DNA from: Nostoc sp. 'Lobaria pulmonaria (5183) cyanobiont'
Lineage (GTDB): Bacteria; Cyanobacteriota; Cyanobacteriia; Cyanobacteriales; Nostocaceae
Direction of reading: 5' to 3'
DNA length: 58,727 nucleotides
Assembly (NCBI RefSeq): GCF_002949795.1
Contig: NZ_CP026695.1
Span: 1 to 58,727, forward strand
The position numbers and the translations under genes are program-made. Under the pieces are notes generated by a model, which was not told the DNA's origin, did no database searches, and saw only the letters and a program-made list of their open reading frames with translations. How positions within the stretch are numbered: position 1 is the first letter of the stretch; each line of letters opens with the position of its first letter. This document shows, in pieces, positions 7,095-13,745 of this stretch.

Positions 7095-7222
7095 GCAGCC
7101 AAAAATGGAGCGAGGCTTAGACCCAGGACAGCAATAGGAGCCGCCGCGTTGCCGCAGCAGTTTTTTTCTTTGCTGTGTCTGGGTCTAAGGGCTGGCTCAG
7201 GGAACGCTTCATTTTTGGCTGC
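7095..7222. repeat. Long imperfect inverted repeat, about 128 bp
   Basis: GCAGCCAAAAATG (7095-7107) pairs perfectly with CATTTTTGGCTGC (7210-7222), and the stem continues as GAGCG/CGCTT. Further in, CTTAGACCCAG pairs with CTGGGTCTAAG, and ACAGCAA with TTGCTGT (arms 7116-7134 and 7170-7189). The apical 35 nt contain GC-rich sequence and a T7 run. Nothing in it looks coding. It could be a structured RNA or a single-strand DNA origin. Confidence 0.75.
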
Positions 7223-7349
7223 CTCCGCGACGCCGAATAGCCCGTCATAGACATCGCTATTCTGACTTAACTAACTCATAAAGAAGCGATGCCTGCGGCG
7301 GTAAACTACGCACGTTTGCACCTTATGAAGTAAATCCCAGAGACTACCT

Positions 7350-7529
7350 TCACTCGCCCTCTTTCAAAAGCTTTTTACCTTTGGCGATATAAGGGGCTAT
7401 CTCCTTACGGATAACGTCACTCATGGTAGTAGCATTAGCCAAACACCAAGTATCAAAAGCTTTTTTGTCTTCAGTGTCTATAACAAATTGTATGTAATCT
7501 TTTTGGCGGTCTAACTTTTTTCTGGGCAT
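7350..7529 (-). CDS. Small ribbon-helix-helix repressor-like protein, 59 residues
   Basis: Translating the minus strand from ATG 7529 gives MPRKKLDRQKDYIQFVIDTE, then KKAFDTWCLANATTMSDVIR and a basic C-terminus. A short beta strand (YIQFVID) followed by two helices, the second with the MSDVIRKEI pattern, is the ribbon-helix-helix (CopG/Arc) arrangement. Such proteins bind palindromic operators and often repress their own promoter. The start lies 27 bp from two TATCATGATA palindromes that it probably recognises. It is divergent from the gene at 7628. Confidence 0.6.
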   Translation of the reverse strand: MPRKKLDRQKDYIQFVIDTEDKKAFDTWCLANATTMSDVIRKEIAPYIAKGKKLLKEGE

Positions 7530-7556
7530 GACTTCAATATTTGTTTACCCCATTTA

Positions 7557-7582
7557 TATCATGATAGATATCATGATATAAT
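7557..7582 (+). promoter_or_regulatory. Double palindromic operator overlapping a -10 box
   Basis: TATCATGATA occurs at 7557-7566 and 7569-7578, centre-to-centre 12 bp, and each is a perfect palindrome. TATAAT (7577-7582) overlaps the second copy. Because the -10 lies only 6 bp from ATG 7589, the downstream TTG 7628 is the better start for the rightward gene. Confidence 0.7.
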
Positions 7583-7627
7583 ATCAAGATGAGGGACAAC
7601 AAATACACACCCTCACAAGGAGGTAAA

Positions 7628-7825
7628 TTGACCCAATCAGGTAACGGAAAAAGGGAGTACAACCCGGAAGTTGAGTACGAACGGGTTGTTGACGACAGCG
7701 ACGTGTTCTACAAGGTAAACCCGGAAACGGGCGACCGAGAAGACGTAGTAACAGCGAAAGACGTTATGGATGAAATCGACAAGGCATTGTCTGAACAAGA
7801 CGAGGAGCCTGAAGATCCCGCCTAG
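7628..7825 (+). CDS. Small acidic hypothetical protein with TTG start, 65 residues
   Basis: Not recognised. AAGGAGG (7617-7623) lies 4 bp before TTG 7628 and decides the start; ATG 7589 would fall at the transcription start. The product is very acidic, ending in SEQDEEPEDPA, with a central VDDSDVFYKVNPETGDRE segment. Divergent from the ribbon-helix-helix gene and probably repressed by it, a layout seen in antirestriction, toxin-antitoxin and copy-control modules. A terminator follows. Confidence 0.55.
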   Translation: MTQSGNGKREYNPEVEYERVVDDSDVFYKVNPETGDREDVVTAKDVMDEIDKALSEQDEEPEDPA

Positions 7826-7834
7826 CGCCTAATT

Positions 7835-7869
7835 AGCAGCCTCTAGCCCCACTAGGGGCTGCTTCTTTT
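7835..7869 (+). terminator. Rho-independent terminator
   Basis: AGCAGCC pairs with GGCTGCT around a CTAG/CTAG inner stem, followed by TCTTTTCT. It lies 10 bp after the stop of the 65-residue gene. Confidence 0.7.
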
Positions 7870-7963
7870 CTAAAATAACACAGCGACCTGAAGCTCTCTT
7901 CACTTTTTTAGGCTTACTACTTCACAGGCCGGGTGCGGCGAAAGTAATTAACGGAGGAATAGA

Positions 7964-8275
7964 ATGAATATTTGCATTCCCAGTTATCTTAGAGTTTTTT
8001 ATCACGAATGTGGACGCATACAGCACATACTAGGAAGTTCATTTTACAATTCATCTGGTGAACCGCCTGATCTGGAATTTGCTACCCGTAAATACGAAAT
8101 TTCGCGTGAATATCTGGCGACCGAGCTGTTTCGTGCTAGCGACGGGAGGTCAGGATATTGTATCGGTGATCTAAAGCAAAAGCAGTTTTATTACTGTGGT
8201 ATTGATGTTGAGTCGGTACGCGAATGTTTGCGATCGCTCGGTATTGGGCGTGAAGATCCAATGGAGAGCCAATGA
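7964..8275 (+). CDS. Hypothetical protein, 103 residues
   Basis: Not recognised. The start is supported by ACGGAGGAAT ending 4 bp before the ATG. The product has several cysteines (CIPS, ECGR, YCIG, YYCG) and a helical end (VESVRECLRSLGI). The spacing of the cysteines does not form an obvious zinc site. A HIP1 octamer lies in frame near the end. Confidence 0.5.
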   Translation: MNICIPSYLRVFYHECGRIQHILGSSFYNSSGEPPDLEFATRKYEISREYLATELFRASDGRSGYCIGDLKQKQFYYCGIDVESVRECLRSLGIGREDPMESQ

Positions 8276-8284
8276 TAAATCTCT

Positions 8285-8306
8285 AAAAAAAAGGGGCCGA
8301 AGCCCC
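8285..8306 (-). terminator. Rho-independent terminator for the leftward gene 8313-8672
   Basis: Read on the minus strand: GGGGC, TTCG loop, GCCCC, then a run of eight T. It lies 7 bp after the stop codon, a textbook intrinsic terminator. Confidence 0.85.
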
Positions 8307-8312
8307 AACAAA

Positions 8313-8672
8313 CTAACCAGCGAGAACCAAACGACCGCCAAACCGACGCGCCAACTGAGGCCGCCCCAGCCACACGCGCACAACCACCGCCGGAGACAAA
8401 CACGGAACTGACACCCGCCAACGCCGCCCAGTAAACCGAACTGCAAAATAAGTGTTGTCAGCGCCGAAGAACTCAACACCCACCGTAGCTGCAAACCGTA
8501 ACGCTGCCGCCTCAGAAGCGAACGAAGACACACACACCCAACTAGAAAACGACCGAGACGACGGCCGCACCACAGCAAGCCCAAGGCCAGGGAAGCAACG
8601 GGCCAACTCGACAACCTCAACCGCCAAGGGAGCGGGACAGCCAACGAACGACCGACGAACGAGAGTGGACAT
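8313..8672 (-). CDS. GC-rich hypothetical protein, 119 residues
   Basis: Not recognised. ATG 8672 is chosen because GAGG lies 6 bp upstream; the terminator just past the stop supports a real leftward gene. The product (MSTLVRRSFVGCPAPLAVEV...) is rich in Val, Ala, Arg and Ser and reads as an alpha/beta domain: SSFASEAAALRFAATVGVEF, then YFAVRFTGRRWRVSVPC. Its composition and T/G-rich coding strand resemble the SLOG gene at 2377, suggesting the two came from a similar source. Another minus-strand frame (8171-8677) is longer but ignores the terminator and start signals. Confidence 0.5.
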   Translation of the reverse strand: MSTLVRRSFVGCPAPLAVEVVELARCFPGLGLAVVRPSSRSFSSWVCVSSFASEAAALRFAATVGVEFFGADNTYFAVRFTGRRWRVSVPCLSPAVVVRVWLGRPQLARRFGGRLVLAG

Positions 8673-9020
8673 GGCAAACCTCAACGCGAAACGACAAACC
8701 GAGAAACCCCCCGGCTCTTTCTTTCTTTGCGTAGCGTGTCAAGGGCGGGGTGGGGTCTGGGGTGTCCCCAGATATAAAAACTACGTAGTATCAGTTTCCC
8801 CCGCTTGCGAAGCCCTTGATGCGCGTAGCCATCCTGAAACAGCCGGGGTAGCCTCAGCGGCAATGAGCGCTCCCCTTGGGGCGGGGGGGGACATCGACCG
8901 GAGGGAGTCAAAAAACAAATTGCGTTCGCGTAGCGTGCCGTAGGCAAGCATCAACTTCTTATTTCGCGTAAGCGATTTGTTACCTGCGATCGCCGCCACA
9001 AAAAATATACTTTAATCCCT
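8673..9020. other. GC-rich intergenic region with inverted repeat
   Basis: No gene supported; the open frames here are low complexity. TCAAGGGC (8739-8746) and GCCCTTGA (8812-8819) form an inverted repeat around G-rich runs (GGGGTGGGGTCTGGGG) and a CTACGTAG palindrome. Another G-run of eight lies near 8881. Confidence 0.4.
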
Positions 9021-9050
9021 ATGCAGTGTACACAGCATTAATGGTATTAT
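9021..9050 (+). promoter_or_regulatory. Promoter/operator with GTGTACAC core (site D)
   Basis: ATGCAGTGTACACAGCAT (9021-9038) is a palindrome with a single mismatched pair. TATTAT at 9045-9050 can serve as the -10 box for the helicase gene. This is the fourth GTGTACA promoter in the window. Confidence 0.6.
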
Positions 9051-9076
9051 TTAAGAATAGTATTCGACCAAAAACT

Positions 9077-11341
9077 ATGCCAAACTATCACCCTAAAACA
9101 GAACATCTACCTAAGCAAAAAACAGCGTGGCAACATCTGCCAACTAAAGCGGTAAGAGTGCCTGAATTATTCTTAGAGGAAATTGAAGCTTATGCGCGAT
9201 CGCTCGACGGACAAACTAGCCCATTCGAGACAATAATCTCTGCATTAGATAAACTGAACCCTGAAGAGATAGAGCAAATCAAACTAGCTATAGAATCCTT
9301 GTCTAGTGAAAAATTAGAGCTAGTTACAGTAAAAGAAGTACAGCGCAAAGCTCGCCACGGGGATACTCCCCGGTGGCAGACTTTGCCCCAAGAGCAACAA
9401 TTATCTGATACTGAAATTGCGGCGTACACTGCAAAATTTGGGTTTGTGCCTTCAAAATATCAGATAGCGATCGCTGATTGGATTCTAAGAGGAAAGGGTC
9501 ACGGGTGCTGTAACTCAGTTGCTGGATCTGGTAAAAGTACCACACTTAAGATTGTGGCTAAAACCCTTGAAGAATCAGGCTTAAGACCCAGTGAAATTAA
9601 AATCTGTGTATTTGGTAAACTCAACGCCCAAGACTTAATCAGAAAGTTTGGGCAAGCTTGGAAGGAATCGATTAGTACTTTGCACAGTGCTGGTTTCTCA
9701 CTAGTAAAGAAAGAGCTTGGAATTAGGAGCAGTTATGATATTGAAGTTAGCGGACAGAAATATAAACGTATTGCCCAAGACTTAGACTTAATTGCTAAAC
9801 GTGGTAATCCAGTCGGTAGATTAAAGACTGAGAAAATTATCGGCAGTGATAACGACTTTCTTAAGCTTATAGACTTGGTGAGGCTGACTAACCAACAGCC
9901 AACACAGGAGACAATAAAGGCGATCGCATCTCATTTTGAAATTGACGATGTTTGGGAACCTGACCTTATAGCTCGTTGGATTGAGTATTGCTTAAGTATT
10001 GGTGAGCAAAAGGCGATTAAGAAGGAGTGTTTGGATTTTACCGATCAGATTTGGTTGCCCGTAAAGTGGCGATTAAATGAGGCTAAATGGTTTCGTCCCT
10101 ATGGCTTTGTACTGGTCGATGAAGCCCAGGATTTAAATGCTGCACAGCTAGAATTAGCTTTGATACTGGCTGGGTCAACCGGGCGTATTTTGGCAGTTGC
10201 AGATCCGAGACAGGCGATAATGGGCTTCGCCGGTGCCGACAACAAGAGTTATGAGAACATTGTCAGCCGCACCAGTGCTGTAGAGTTACCACTATCAATT
10301 TGTTATAGATGTCCGCGAAGGCACATTGCTTTGGTCAAAGAAATCTATCCCCAAATTCCCATTGAGCCATCCCCCAACGCTGCGGAGGGTTCTATCACTC
10401 AGATTCAAAGCAGTGATGTTGAGAAGTTAGTCAAGCTCGGTGATATGGTCATTGGTCGGAAGACTGCACCACTGGTTAGTTTGTGCATCAGGTTAATTAG
10501 TAGAGGTATTAAGGCAACAGTCAAAGGTAAGGATATTGGGGAATCTCTTAAAAAAGACCTTGAAGATATCGCTAAAATGCCGGGATATAGTTTTGAATTC
10601 TTCAATGATGCGACAGCGAGATATAAACAAGCTAAATCGTTGCAGTATCAGGGCTTAGATAATGAAGATCAGATGCTTGAAAACCTCAAGGATAAGGTGC
10701 AAGCGATCGCAACTATTTATCAGTGCCAACCACAGGCAAGGGGTATTGATGATTTAAAATACTACATTGATAGTTTGTTTAGTGATGAAAACTCGCCAAT
10801 TACTTTAAGTACTTGCCACCGGGCTAAGGGATTAGAGGGCGATCGCATCTTTATTTACAAACCTGATGATATGCCCATGACCTGGAAAAATCAGCAACAG
10901 TGGCAACTAGAGCAGGAAAAGAATTTACTTTATGTGGCGTTGACTCGTAGTAAGTCTGAATTATTTATTGTGGGTGAATGTAGTTGGTATACGGCATCAC
11001 CAGCACCAGAAACAGATAAAACAGTAAATACTAGTAAACAGTCTACTCATGATGATTACTTCTCCTTATATAGAGAAGCACGAGAAAAACTTGATAAGGA
11101 GTTAAGCCCAATCTTTAAAAATGCTGATTCCAGAGCAAAGTTTATCAAAACTGTGATTGATGAAGATATTGATTTAGGGATACTTGAAGACTCAGGCAAA
11201 ATTAAATATACATCTGCTGAAAGCAAAAAAGCTGTGTACACTGCAATAGATAATTATTGGGTAAGATTTGGCGTTGCGTCTCGCTCCTTGGAAGAAATCG
11301 AGAATGAGTACGACACGCAACTTGACGAATATGATTTCTAG
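9077..11341 (+). CDS. Superfamily 1 DNA helicase, UvrD/Rep-like
   Basis: The product is 754 residues from ATG 9077; the frame opens at GTG 9026, but that codon lies inside operator D. Visible motifs in order: Walker A VAGSGKSTT, Walker B VLVDEAQD, motif III AVADPRQAI with the following FAGAD, motif IV CYRCPR, motif V STCHRAKGLEGD and motif VI YVALTRSK. All point to an active 3'-5' ATP-dependent helicase. The N-terminal 100 residues (KAVRVPELFLEEIEAYARS) are extra and may hold a ribbon-helix-helix-like region. The FLEE part is encoded by a dispersed 10-bp repeat. A role in plasmid replication or repair is likely. Confidence 0.85.
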   Translation: MPNYHPKTEHLPKQKTAWQHLPTKAVRVPELFLEEIEAYARSLDGQTSPFETIISALDKLNPEEIEQIKLAIESLSSEKLELVTVKEVQRKARHGDTPRWQTLPQEQQLSDTEIAAYTAKFGFVPSKYQIAIADWILRGKGHGCCNSVAGSGKSTTLKIVAKTLEESGLRPSEIKICVFGKLNAQDLIRKFGQAWKESISTLHSAGFSLVKKELGIRSSYDIEVSGQKYKRIAQDLDLIAKRGNPVGRLKTEKIIGSDNDFLKLIDLVRLTNQQPTQETIKAIASHFEIDDVWEPDLIARWIEYCLSIGEQKAIKKECLDFTDQIWLPVKWRLNEAKWFRPYGFVLVDEAQDLNAAQLELALILAGSTGRILAVADPRQAIMGFAGADNKSYENIVSRTSAVELPLSICYRCPRRHIALVKEIYPQIPIEPSPNAAEGSITQIQSSDVEKLVKLGDMVIGRKTAPLVSLCIRLISRGIKATVKGKDIGESLKKDLEDIAKMPGYSFEFFNDATARYKQAKSLQYQGLDNEDQMLENLKDKVQAIATIYQCQPQARGIDDLKYYIDSLFSDENSPITLSTCHRAKGLEGDRIFIYKPDDMPMTWKNQQQWQLEQEKNLLYVALTRSKSELFIVGECSWYTASPAPETDKTVNTSKQSTHDDYFSLYREAREKLDKELSPIFKNADSRAKFIKTVIDEDIDLGILEDSGKIKYTSAESKKAVYTAIDNYWVRFGVASRSLEEIENEYDTQLDEYDF

Positions 11342-11452
11342 TTTCCTCTAAGAATTTAGCGATCACTTCGTGGGGCTACGCCTACGCCCCTCAACAAGCG
11401 ATCGCCTACGCCCTTTATCCTCTAAGAATCTTACAGGTAAATTTTTTTGCAC
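11342..11452. repeat. Intergenic block of HIP1 and CCTCTAAGAA repeats
   Basis: Two CCTCTAAGAA copies (11345-11354, 11419-11428) and a HIP1 octamer flank a GGCTACGCCTACGCCCC segment of the kind scattered through the window. No gene. Confidence 0.7.
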
Positions 11453-11743
11453 CTATTTAGACTCTTTTTCTGACCGACGAAACTCTACCAACGCTTTAAA
11501 AACTGTCTCTGCGTCGAAACCGCTAGCATTCTGTATATTAATTGATACATCAGAGTTGAGACTGACAAATGAACCTGTAATTACTGTTAGCCCTGATTCA
11601 GCTAAACCTAAAACTCGTGCTTTGGACTCAGCTGACAGCTTTTTCATCTGCTCTGTAAGCAGAACTTCTTTTTCTTCTTGTGACAAGCCATCTAGCAGTC
11701 TCTTCACCTCATCCAGCCCCACAAATTTAATTCCTTCCAGCAT
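11453..11743 (-). CDS. Hypothetical protein, 96 residues
   Basis: Not recognised. Helical and charged N-terminal half (LDEVKRLLDGLSQEEKEVLL) followed by a short beta-rich stretch (LTVITGSFVSLNSDVSINI) and a final helix. A perfect 14-bp palindrome lies 21 bp upstream of the ATG, suggesting repression by a small dimeric regulator, perhaps the XRE protein encoded just upstream on the same strand. Confidence 0.55.
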   Translation of the reverse strand: MLEGIKFVGLDEVKRLLDGLSQEEKEVLLTEQMKKLSAESKARVLGLAESGLTVITGSFVSLNSDVSINIQNASGFDAETVFKALVEFRRSEKESK

Positions 11744-11763
11744 AAATAGATACAGCCTGATAG

Positions 11764-11777
11764 TTGATAGCTATCAA
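11764..11777 (-). promoter_or_regulatory. Perfect palindrome TTGATAGCTATCAA, candidate operator
   Basis: A 14-bp perfect palindrome between two leftward genes, 21 bp upstream of the ATG at 11743. Placement suits an operator. Confidence 0.45.
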
Positions 11778-11797
11778 TGATACTTGCTTATGCGCGA

Positions 11798-12187
11798 TTA
11801 GACAGCGATCGCCGAGTCAAACCCCGTGTTGTAGTTACCTGAAATAGCCGAATTATGGCGTGTTCTCTTCCACTTGCGACCAATTGCTAATAATGCTGCT
11901 TCCATTTCATCATCATCAGCAGCCTCAATCATTTCCGCAAGCTTTTTACTCGTGTCCTTTTCTGCTAATGGTTCCTCAGCCAATAGCTGACAAAAATATT
12001 TTCTAGAGCCAGGGGCAAGCTGATCCATCCCCTCTAGTAAAGCTGCAAATACCTCTGGGCTTACCCATTTATGCCCGGAGCGAAACTGGGATAGGTGATT
12101 TTGGCTTATACCAGCTAGCGCGGCTAATTCCTTTCCTTGAATGCTGTATCGATCCATCGCCTGCTTAAATAGCTGGTAAATCTGCAT
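11798..12187 (-). CDS. XRE-family helix-turn-helix regulator
   Basis: The product is 129 residues. Residues 5-60 form a Cro/C1-type HTH: GKELAALAGISQNHLSQFRSG has the classic helix-turn-recognition helix pattern. The remainder is acidic and helical (KKLAEMIEAADDDEMEAALL). Two copies of CTACTAGATA, exactly 30 bp apart, lie upstream at 12213-12252 and are likely autoregulatory operators. It is divergent from the HTH gene at 12449, so it may control replication or copy number. Confidence 0.75.
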   Translation of the reverse strand: MQIYQLFKQAMDRYSIQGKELAALAGISQNHLSQFRSGHKWVSPEVFAALLEGMDQLAPGSRKYFCQLLAEEPLAEKDTSKKLAEMIEAADDDEMEAALLAIGRKWKRTRHNSAISGNYNTGFDSAIAV

Positions 12188-12212
12188 AAACTTTTGTTTC
12201 CTAGTTTTATAA

Positions 12213-12252
12213 CTACTAGATACAATCTACAATATAATTTATCTACTAGATA
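12213..12252 (-). promoter_or_regulatory. Paired operators CTACTAGATA, 30 bp apart
   Basis: CTACTAGATA occurs at 12213-12222 and 12243-12252. The second lies in TTTATCTACTAGATAAA, a palindrome apart from its central position. Exact three-turn spacing and location upstream of the XRE gene suggest cooperative repressor binding. Confidence 0.6.
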
Positions 12253-12352
12253 AACTCGATCAATTTAATTTATTTAAATTTATTAGGTTGATCAGACTAC
12301 AATTCTACTCCAAATAAAACAGCCCTGATAAGCATACAGCTTATCAGGGGGA
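12253..12352. other. AT-rich stretch and 11-bp-stem hairpin, candidate origin element
   Basis: GATCAA (12259-12264) and TTGATC (12288-12293) bracket a nearly pure A/T stretch. A strong hairpin follows (12323-12349): CCCTGATAAGC, loop ATACA, GCTTATCAGGG. It lies between divergent promoters and is not positioned as a terminator for a known gene. Confidence 0.5.
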
Positions 12353-12448
12353 TTTAAAAACTTGCGACTATAGTATGACAATCCTGTGTTTTTCTCAAGT
12401 ATTGCCAGATGGATTTTTGTGTCTACTGGCTGTGACTGAGGTGCAGTC

Positions 12449-13243
12449 ATGACAGAGCAACATTATCGGATGACATTAAGCGATGCGATCGCCAAATATC
12501 AAGGACATGATCTAACAGCAAAAGGGCTTGTACATTTTTACATCCTAATCAAATGTCGCCCCGGTTGGAAAATTCGCCTTGAACATCAAAAAGTTTGTGA
12601 AGAATTAGGCATTGCTAAAACTGCTTTTTATAGCGCTATCAGTCGATTACGCTCTGAAGGTTCAATTGATTGGGAAGCTCCAAAGGGTATTTTAGTGTCA
12701 ATAAGTGGCAGTTTCCGCGAATGCGGAATGGATTCCACGATTGCGGAAACTGAGTCCGCAAACGCGGAATGGGATTCCACAATTACGGAAACTGAGTCCG
12801 CAAACGCGGAATGGGATTCCACGAATGCGGAAACAAAATCGCCAGAACCAATGAGTAGTGGATCTTTCAGCGATTCCCCAGATTTATTAACAGATTCTTA
12901 TCAGTTTTTTAGCAACTCTCTCTCAGAAGGCGAGAGAGAGAATTTTATTGAATTTGGTAAGAAGAAGGCAGCCCAGTTACCCAAAGCACCTGAACTTCCT
13001 CTTAAATGGATTGAGAAGAACTTTGACGAGTTGCGATCGCAGTGGTACAAGTCCACGGGTAAAGTGTCCCCGGTGCAATCAGCAAAATGGGAAACTGACC
13101 CGCGTACTCGTGATTGGCTAGCCATCATCGAGGAGACTGGAAACCCTTTAGAGTTCGCGTCTGACAAGGAAAAAATAGAGTTTGTAAAGTGGTGTAAAGA
13201 AACCAAGCAGTTTAGTTGGCTCAGGGAGGGTAATCATGATTGA
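12449..13243 (+). CDS. HTH plasmid protein with internal 14-residue repeats, possible replication protein
   Basis: The product is 264 residues. Residues 20-85 resemble a winged helix-turn-helix (VCEELGIAKTAFYSAISRLR plus a wing). Residues 90-130 consist of a 14-residue repeat (TESANAEWDST) encoded by 42-bp DNA repeats. The C-terminal third, KWETDPRTRDWLAIIEETG onward, is helical. It starts a three-gene overlapping operon (8-bp overlaps with each next gene). An AT-rich, hairpin-bearing region lies upstream and iteron-like repeats inside, so a replication initiator or accessory is a plausible reading; no catalytic motif supports it. Confidence 0.5.
   Translation: MTEQHYRMTLSDAIAKYQGHDLTAKGLVHFYILIKCRPGWKIRLEHQKVCEELGIAKTAFYSAISRLRSEGSIDWEAPKGILVSISGSFRECGMDSTIAETESANAEWDSTITETESANAEWDSTNAETKSPEPMSSGSFSDSPDLLTDSYQFFSNSLSEGERENFIEFGKKKAAQLPKAPELPLKWIEKNFDELRSQWYKSTGKVSPVQSAKWETDPRTRDWLAIIEETGNPLEFASDKEKIEFVKWCKETKQFSWLREGNHD
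12719..12835 (+). repeat. 42-bp tandem repeats inside the HTH gene
   Basis: GATTCCAC recurs at 12731, 12773 and 12815, giving an exact 42-bp period over nearly three units. Each unit carries GGAAT-GGGATTCC and CGGA...TCCG inverted repeats. The length keeps the reading frame (14 residues). Such repeats can be iterons or only a repetitive linker. Confidence 0.8.
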
Positions 13244-13745
13244 TGACCTCCCAATCTTTGAGCGATCGCCAATCAACGAACAAACCGAGAATGAGGACAA
13301 GGAAATTTGGCAACCATCCTGGCATTGCTTCTGTTGCCAGGACACAGGGCTAATTTACAGGCATCTAGTAGAGCTAATAATTCCCAACTTCGATCCCAAC
13401 CGCGATCGCATCCCCGTTTGTCAAGGCTGCAATAAATTTGACAACTACCATCTCAAAGAATACGGAGTGTTAGATTTACGATTTGACCTCTACATCTGCA
13501 AAAAATTGGATGCGATCGCTCGTGATGGGTGGAAAAAAACCACGGAGCAGCAGTTTGAAAAGTATAGAAATCAACTTGCGATTGCAACTGGTCAAATTGC
13601 TCAAGATCACAGTCTTGCAGTTGCAAACCGCACCTCTAATGATGAGCGCGAAGTACAGCAACGCAAAGCTGAAGTAGAGGCCATTAGCCCCCAAGAGTGG
13701 AAGGCGATGAATGAATCTTACTTAGTAGGTAAAAAAGATGAGTAA
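13236..13745 (+). CDS. Hypothetical protein with Cys-rich zinc-finger-like region, 169 residues
   Basis: Residues 30-70 carry WHCFCCQDTG and VCQGC, a CxC/CxxC arrangement like a zinc ribbon. The second half is helical and charged. It overlaps the upstream HTH gene by 8 bp and the next gene by 8 bp, so the three are translated together. Proteins with such zinc elements beside HTH initiators often act in DNA binding, but the family is not recognised. Confidence 0.55.
   Translation: MIDDLPIFERSPINEQTENEDKEIWQPSWHCFCCQDTGLIYRHLVELIIPNFDPNRDRIPVCQGCNKFDNYHLKEYGVLDLRFDLYICKKLDAIARDGWKKTTEQQFEKYRNQLAIATGQIAQDHSLAVANRTSNDEREVQQRKAEVEAISPQEWKAMNESYLVGKKDE

Noticed and set aside
8171..8677. 168-codon minus-strand frame, rich in Leu/Trp/Arg
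   Set aside because: It passes through the terminator of the 119-codon gene and reads antisense to the gene at 7964; the composition is that of a shadow frame.
3150..9050. LexA (SOS) boxes at the GTGTACA promoters
   Set aside because: The core and spacing differ from the cyanobacterial LexA consensus with AGTAC and TGTTC-type halves.
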